From positions 4,588,001-4,652,000 of the forward strand of contig NZ_CP087164.1 in the NCBI RefSeq assembly GCF_021172045.1: a stretch of 64,000 nucleotides of DNA, read 5' to 3'. Every line of letters starts with the position of its first letter. Positions within the stretch are counted from its first letter, which is position 1. The stretch comes from Capillimicrobium parvum. Lineage in GTDB: Bacteria > Actinomycetota > Thermoleophilia > Solirubrobacterales > Solirubrobacteraceae. Below are positions 59,757 to 64,000 of this stretch, in pieces. Position numbers and translations under genes: made by a program. The notes under the pieces were generated by a model. The model was not told the origin of the DNA and made no database searches. It was given only the letters and a program-made list of their open reading frames with translations.

Positions 59757-60458
59757 TTCGTGAAGTACACCTTCCTGAAGATGGATCCGGCCTGGCGGCG
59801 GCTGCCCTCGGCCGAGCGCGCCGAGCACAAGCGCGAGTTCGTCGCCGCATGCGAGGACTTCGCCGACGACCACCTGCTGCAGTCGTTCAGCCTGATGGGC
59901 ACGCGCGGCGACGCGGAGATCATGCTGGTCTCCGAGGCGGAGAACCTCGACCGCATCCACGAGTTCCACGTCGTGCTGGCCCAGTCGGGCCTGATGCGGT
60001 GGGCGGACCAGCCATATTCGTTTCTCGGGATGCGCAAGGGCTCGGAGTACTCCGACGAGAAGCGCCTCGTTCCCCGGCCCTTCCGCGGCAAGTACCTGTT
60101 CGTCTATCCGTTCGTGAAGACCCGCGCCTGGTACGCACTGGACGGGCAGGAACGCTGGCGCATCATGCAGGAGCACATCACGGTCGGGCGCGAGTACCCC
60201 AACGTGGACAACCACACGACCTACTGCTTCGGCCTCGACGACCAGGAGTTCGTCGTCGCGTTCGACACCGACGACGTCGGCGCCTTCCTCGACCTCGTCC
60301 AGCGCCTGCGCACGACCGAGGCATCGAGCTTCACGCTGCGCGACACGCCCTCGTTCACCTGCATCGCCGCGTCGCTGGAGCGCGCGGTCAACGCGCTCGA
60401 CGGCGAGGCGCTGGTGCGCGAGCCGGCGGGCGTCGCGGCGCCGCGCGCCGCGGGCTGA
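59742..60458 (+). CDS. hemQ: Coproheme decarboxylase HemQ/ChdC (chlorite-dismutase family)
   Basis: A 238-residue member of the chlorite-dismutase family, actinobacterial HemQ type. It converts coproheme III to heme b using peroxide. Family features are FVKYTFLKMDPAWRRLPSAER at the start, SFLGMRKGSEYSDEKRLVPRPFRGKYLFVYPFVKTRAWYAL with the reactive Tyr region, and REYPNVDNHTTYCFGLDDQEFVVAFDTD with the proximal His. The distal Arg of true chlorite dismutases is not apparent. No other heme genes adjoin it. Confidence 0.9.
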   Translation: MPERHFVKYTFLKMDPAWRRLPSAERAEHKREFVAACEDFADDHLLQSFSLMGTRGDAEIMLVSEAENLDRIHEFHVVLAQSGLMRWADQPYSFLGMRKGSEYSDEKRLVPRPFRGKYLFVYPFVKTRAWYALDGQERWRIMQEHITVGREYPNVDNHTTYCFGLDDQEFVVAFDTDDVGAFLDLVQRLRTTEASSFTLRDTPSFTCIAASLERAVNALDGEALVREPAGVAAPRAAG

Positions 60459-60483
60459 TCCCGGGACGAACGGGGGCGGTGCG

Positions 60484-61113
60484 GTGGGGATGACGCCGGG
60501 GACGGCGCGGGCGGCGGACGAGCACCTGCGCGCGAGCGATCCGGTGATGGCCGCGCTCATCGAGGCCTTCGGGCCGCTGCCCGAGCGCGCGCCGTCGGAC
60601 GACCACTACGCCGCGATCGTGCGCTCCATCGTCGGCCAGCAGCTCTCGACGAAGGCGGCGCGGGCCATCCACGCGCGGCTGCTCGACGTCTTCGGAGGCA
60701 ACGAGCCGTCCCCGCGGCAGATCCTCGCCGCCGACCCGGAGGAGCTGCGCGCGGCCGCGGGGCTGTCGCGGGCGAAGGTCGCCTTCCTGCGGTCCCTCGC
60801 CGAGCACATCGAGTCGGGCGAGCTCGAGCTCGACCGGCTTGACGAGCTGCCCGACGAGGAGGTCACCGCCGAGCTGGTGGCGGTCAAGGGCGTCGGCGTG
60901 TGGACCGCCCACATGTTCCTCATGTTCCAGCTCGAGCGCCCGGACGTCCTGCCGGTCGGGGATCTCGGCATCCGGCGCGCCGTCGAGCGGGCCTACCGCC
61001 TGCGCGAGCCGCCCAGCGCGACCGAGCTGGAGGCGCTCGCCGAGCCGTGGCGCCCGTGGCGCACGGTGGCCTGCCGGTACCTCTGGCGGTCGTTGGACAA
61101 CGCGCCGGAATGA
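60484..61113 (+). CDS. DNA-3-methyladenine glycosylase II (AlkA-type HhH-GPD)
   Basis: A 209-residue HhH-GPD glycosylase. The core has DDHYAAIVRSIVGQQLSTKAARAIHARL, the helix-hairpin-helix LVAVKGVGVWTAHMFLMFQ, and the catalytic Asp in LPVGDLGIRRAVERAYRL. It lacks the N-terminal domain of Escherichia coli AlkA, as in the short bacterial form. It removes alkylated purines in base-excision repair. The start may be GTG 60484 or ATG 60490. It lies 25 nt after hemQ and could share its transcript. Confidence 0.88.
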   Translation: MGMTPGTARAADEHLRASDPVMAALIEAFGPLPERAPSDDHYAAIVRSIVGQQLSTKAARAIHARLLDVFGGNEPSPRQILAADPEELRAAAGLSRAKVAFLRSLAEHIESGELELDRLDELPDEEVTAELVAVKGVGVWTAHMFLMFQLERPDVLPVGDLGIRRAVERAYRLREPPSATELEALAEPWRPWRTVACRYLWRSLDNAPE

Positions 61114-61129
61114 CGGATATGGTCGAGAT

Positions 61130-62080
61130 GTGTCACGGACGACCTCACTTCTCGTTGCTGCCCTGGCCCTCGCCCTGATCGTCCCGGCCGGCGCCTCCGC
61201 GACGTTCCCCGGCACGAACGGCAAGATCGCCTTCGCCGGCACCAAGGCGGGCAGCAGCTGCAGCGGCCCGGGCTGCCTGGCGCCTGAGCAGCTGTTCTCC
61301 GTGTCGGCCGACGGCAGCGGCCTGAAGGCGCTGACCTCGACGGCGTTCGGCTCGGGGCAGAGCCCGGCGTGGTCTCCGTCGGGCAGGCTCGCGTACGTCT
61401 CGCGCGGCCAGGTGCTGGTCCGCTCGGCCGCCCTCGGCCGAGCGAAGCCGGTCACCCTGCGCGGCGTGCGCTCGCAGAGCGTCGACAACCTCGCCTGGGC
61501 CGCCGACGGCAGCGAGCTCTACGTCCGCGCGATCGCGTCCAGCGGCGGCGCCACGGCCTTCCTGCTCGCCGGCGGCAAGCTGCCGACCGCCAAGGTGCTG
61601 CTGCGCGCCACCGACGTCCAGGACATCGCCGCGGCGCCGAACGGCAGGCAGGTGGCGTTCGTCAACAGCGGCGCCCTCTACGTGGCCGACGCGAACGGCA
61701 CCAGCGCGACGACGGTGGCCACGGGCGTCAACAGCATCGACTGGTCGCCGGACTCGACGCGGCTCGTGACCGTCCTCAACGGCGCGATCGTGACGATGAG
61801 CCCCACCGGCGCGAACCGCACGCAGGTCACGCAGCCGCCGAGTGCGGCGACGGGCTGGAACGGTGCGGCCATGCCGTCGTTCACGCCGGACGGCTCGTCG
61901 ATCGTGTTCCTGCTCATCGGGTCCAACCCGGATCCGACCCCGGCCGAGGTCCAGGCCGCCCAGTCGAGTCACGGGCTCGCGACGATCTCGACCACCGGCA
62001 CCAACCAGCAGCTGCTCGTCCCGGCGTCCACGGTGTCGCCGAACCTGGCCGACGGTCCGGTCATGCAGCCGGTGGGCTGA
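61130..62080 (+). CDS. Secreted TolB/WD40-like beta-propeller protein
   Basis: A 316-residue exported protein. The signal peptide is SLLVAALALALIVPAGASA. The mature part is a six-bladed TolB/PD40-type propeller, with repeats such as SPAWSPSGRLAYVSRGQVLV, NLAWAADGSELYVRA, IAAAPNGRQVAFVNSGALYVADANG and SIDWSPDSTRLVTVLNGAIVTM. A single Cys pair (SSCSGPGC) follows the start of the mature protein. The start is GTG 61130, 16 nt after the glycosylase gene. The role is probably extracellular binding and cannot be refined. Confidence 0.8.
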   Translation: MSRTTSLLVAALALALIVPAGASATFPGTNGKIAFAGTKAGSSCSGPGCLAPEQLFSVSADGSGLKALTSTAFGSGQSPAWSPSGRLAYVSRGQVLVRSAALGRAKPVTLRGVRSQSVDNLAWAADGSELYVRAIASSGGATAFLLAGGKLPTAKVLLRATDVQDIAAAPNGRQVAFVNSGALYVADANGTSATTVATGVNSIDWSPDSTRLVTVLNGAIVTMSPTGANRTQVTQPPSAATGWNGAAMPSFTPDGSSIVFLLIGSNPDPTPAEVQAAQSSHGLATISTTGTNQQLLVPASTVSPNLADGPVMQPVG

Positions 62081-62241
62081 GCCGCTGGACCGGCGTACGG
62101 CTCTGCGGCCATGGTGGCGCGCGGCGCCGGGGGGGCGCGCGGGTCAGCGCGAACCAGTGAACGGAGAGCCCCTGCGCGAGCGTGGCCGGCAGGGTGTCTG
62201 CGGCTGAGCGGCACGGACGGCGCCCGGGGCACGCGGGGCGC

Positions 62242-62700
62242 TCACAGCGCGGCCCGGAGCTGCGGGGCCGCGTCGGCCAGCGAAGCGGCGGAGACGCGCT
62301 CGTCGCAGACGGCGCGCCCGCCGCTGCGCTCGACGGCCTGCTCGAGGGCGGGCGCCTCGTCACCGGAGAGCAGCACCGCGAGGATCGCGTCGCCGGGCGC
62401 CAGCCCCGCGCCGGCCACCTCGACGAGGTCGGCGCTCGCGGCCAGCGTGCGCCTGGTGGCCGCCGCGCGGCGGCCCGGATCGAGCCGGAAGTCGAGCAGC
62501 GCCGATATCGTCCCGCCGGCGCGTCCGGTCGCCAGGTCGACGGCGTGGAGCTCGCCGTCCGGCTCGCGCAGGACGAACAGCGCGTCGAGCAGGGCGGCGC
62601 CCCCGGCGAGCTCCATGCGCTCCAGCGCGCCGATGAGGCCGCCGTCGAATGCGCCCCCGCCGGAGAACCGGTACACCCGCAGCCGGCCGTCCGCGCCCAT
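62242..62700 (-). CDS. Hypothetical protein, possibly DUF1269-like
   Basis: A 152-residue soluble-looking protein: a beta-alpha start (MGADGRLRVYRFSGGGAFDGGLIGALERMEL), a central strand pair FVLREPDGELHAVDLATG, a Gly-Ala stretch, and a second beta-alpha part (DAILAVLLSGDEAPALEQAVERSGGRAV). The order recalls DUF1269-type proteins without their membrane part. I am not sure of the family. The start is ATG 62700 with a GGGTGAGG-like site upstream. Confidence 0.5.
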   Translation of the reverse strand: MGADGRLRVYRFSGGGAFDGGLIGALERMELAGGAALLDALFVLREPDGELHAVDLATGRAGGTISALLDFRLDPGRRAAATRRTLAASADLVEVAGAGLAPGDAILAVLLSGDEAPALEQAVERSGGRAVCDERVSAASLADAAPQLRAAL

Positions 62701-62705
62701 CGTCC

Positions 62706-62975
62706 TCACCCGCCTTCCCGAACGTCCTCGACGAGGACCGCCGCCGCCGCGCGCTCGGCGCGGCCGCCGGTCGCCCCCGCGCAGGGTGCGAGCGGCGCCG
62801 AGAGGATCAGCCCGTTCATGCCGAACAGGCCGCCCGCGGCGATGGTGACGGTGAAGACCACAAGGGGTTGAGGCTCAGGTCGCGCCGTAGGTGACCGGCG
62901 CGACGATCTGCTGCAGCGGCCCGTTGGCCATGAAGACCAGAGCGCCGAACCGGTCATGGCCTCAGGCTGGTCCGT
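62706..62975 (-). pseudogene. AI-2E-family permease C-terminal remnant
   Basis: On the minus strand one frame reads FGALVFMANGPLQQIVAPVTYGA and stops; the neighbouring frame continues with LNPLVVFTVTIAAGGLFGMNGLILSAPLAP. Joined, these resemble the last membrane helices of AI-2E/UPF0118 permeases (QPxVYGRxxxLxPLVV, then AGGxLFGxxGxxLAxPLA). The rest of the gene is missing and a frameshift divides the remnant near 62872-62882. It looks like a decayed gene end. Confidence 0.5.
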
Positions 62976-63077
62976 CGCGGGTCGGGAAGCATCACCCAGA
63001 CCGGGTGAATCGCCGAGATCGCCGCATTTCATCAGCGCCAGGCGTGCGCGGTCCAGCGGGTGACGCCGCGCTGACGT

Positions 63078-63740
63078 TCAGGACGCGCGCCGGACCGCCA
63101 CGGTGCGGTCGACCTCGGCGGCGATCGACCACCCGGCGGCCGGATCGGCGGGACCGCGCAGCAGGCGGTCGACCACGGCGGTCGGGCCGGGCAGGCCGCG
63201 CCCCTCGGGGCGACCCTCGCGCGCGTCGTGGAACAGCACGTGGCCGCCCGGGGCGACGAGGTCGTGCCAGTCGTCCCAGTCGCGCTGGACGCCCGCCTCG
63301 GCGTGGTCGCCGTCGATGAAGAGCAGGCCGATCGGCCCGGCGCTCCAGCGCGGCGCGACGTCGTGGCTGAAGGCGACATGCCAGACGACGCGCGGGCCGT
63401 CGTGGCGGGCGGCACGGGCGACGACACGGCGGCTCGCGCGCTCGGTGGCGCCCCAGCCGCTCGGCAGCGCCGACGCGTGGTGGCCGAAGGGGTCGATGAG
63501 GTGCAGCTCCTGGCCCGGGCCCATCACCTGGGCGAGCGCGACGGCCGAGCTGCCCTCGTAGACGCCGATCTCGACGACCCGGCCCGCATCGCGGCCCAGG
63601 CGCTGCAGCAGCTCGCGCTCGGCGTCGGAGTGCATCGTGCGGGGCGGGATGAGCCCCGCGCCCACGGCGACGGCGCGCAGGCGCGGGTCGTCGCGCAGGC
63701 GATCGGGAGCGAGGCGGCGCAGGGCCTGGGGCAGCGGCAT
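63078..63740 (-). CDS. Class I SAM methyltransferase (Methyltransf_24 type)
   Basis: A 220-residue protein. Motif I is RVVEIGVYEGSSAVALAQVMGP, followed by ELHLIDPFGHH, and the acidic motif GLLFIDGDHAEAGVQRDWDDWHDLVAPGGHVLFHDA that typifies Methyltransf_24 and catechol-O-methyltransferase-like enzymes. These often act on sugars or hydroxylated substrates in cell-surface clusters. The partial gene to its right has the same orientation, so both may belong to an envelope or glycan locus running off the window. Confidence 0.8.
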   Translation of the reverse strand: MPLPQALRRLAPDRLRDDPRLRAVAVGAGLIPPRTMHSDAERELLQRLGRDAGRVVEIGVYEGSSAVALAQVMGPGQELHLIDPFGHHASALPSGWGATERASRRVVARAARHDGPRVVWHVAFSHDVAPRWSAGPIGLLFIDGDHAEAGVQRDWDDWHDLVAPGGHVLFHDAREGRPEGRGLPGPTAVVDRLLRGPADPAAGWSIAAEVDRTVAVRRAS

Positions 63741-63799
63741 CGGGCGGGGACGCTACCGCCCGCCGCCGCCCGCCCGGTCCGGCGCCGCCGGGCGCCGCG

Positions 63800-64000
63800 C
63801 TACTGCTGCCCCGCGCACGCCGCGGCCGGATCGCCGAGCCCGCCGGTCGCCAGCGCGCGCCACGCGCCGTACGCCGGCTCGAGCCGCGTCAGCCGCGGGT
63901 TGGCGAGCCCGACCCGGAACGCCGTGTCCTCGCGGAACGTGTACTGAAACGCGACGTCGACGCGCGGATCGTCGGACCACACCGCCAGCGCGCGGGCCAT
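63800..64000 (-). CDS. C-terminal fragment of a larger protein (5' end outside window)
   Basis: The minus-strand frame is open from the right edge to a stop at 63800 and gives 66 residues (VDVAFQYTFREDTAFRVGLANPRLTRLEPAYGAWRALA). The ATG at the very edge may be internal. The tail resembles the end of secreted glycoside-hydrolase-like TIM barrels (strand VAFQYTFRED, then a helix with YGAWRAL), but this is weak. The product ends with a single Cys (AAACAGQQ). Confidence 0.45.
   Translation of the reverse strand: MARALAVWSDDPRVDVAFQYTFREDTAFRVGLANPRLTRLEPAYGAWRALATGGLGDPAAACAGQQ

Noticed and set aside
1-64000. tRNA, rRNA, phage or insertion-sequence genes
   Set aside because: I saw no T-loop-like sequence in a cloverleaf context, no transposase or integrase motif, and no terminal inverted repeats with target duplications. 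Short RNAs could be missed by eye.

Overview
The window is very GC-rich (roughly 70% or more by eye), densely coded on both strands, and reads as a chromosome segment of a soil actinobacterium. The mix of genes points to the Thermoleophilia (Solirubrobacterales type), but this is inference without a database search. Supporting signs are a DUF3516 helicase, F420/deazaflavin-type enzymes, actinobacterial HemQ, PucR and ECF41 regulators, a rifamycin-associated element, and several apparently leaderless starts. I see no tRNA, rRNA, CRISPR array, prophage or transposase.

Layout. 1-14 kb: the 3' part of a DUF3516 helicase, a cupin, a SABATH-type carboxyl methyltransferase, an acyl-CoA desaturase, two alpha/beta hydrolases, a secreted serine-hydrolase-fold protein that has lost its catalytic motifs, a DUF808 membrane protein, and a rifampin phosphotransferase-like enzyme with a perfect 19-bp inverted repeat in front of it. 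14-26 kb: an ABC transporter pair, secreted peptidases (a TAP-like hydrolase, a PBP4-type carboxypeptidase, an M23 peptidase), a hydrolase pseudogene, and a PucR / Baeyer-Villiger monooxygenase / P450 group whose P450 is frameshifted. 26-36 kb: a drug-type MFS transporter and an ECF41 sigma gene sharing two opposed ECF41-type promoters, a thioredoxin-reductase-like flavoprotein with an XRE-cupin regulator, and a tightly coupled operon of LLM oxidoreductase, AMP-dependent ligase and ketoacyl-ACP synthase. 36-47 kb: small genes (VOC, SRPBCC, ArsR, MarR, AraC, TetR, TrmO, TfoX, YjbR) with several readable operators. 47-64 kb: methionine synthase metH, a mau-like redox module, a patatin, two large envelope membrane proteins, hemQ, an AlkA-type glycosylase, a secreted propeller, and a methyltransferase near the right edge.

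The best candidate for an undescribed system is at 51.3-54.5 kb. A MauE-thioredoxin fusion, a Tat-exported protein with ten cysteines, and a CcdA/MauF-like membrane protein with a propeller-like tail overlap as one operon. It resembles methylamine dehydrogenase maturation, but the cysteine-rich partner has only one tryptophan and so cannot form the usual TTQ cofactor. The two clearest regulatory circuits are the opposed ECF41 promoters at 28.36-28.42 kb and the rifamycin-associated element at 13.22 kb.
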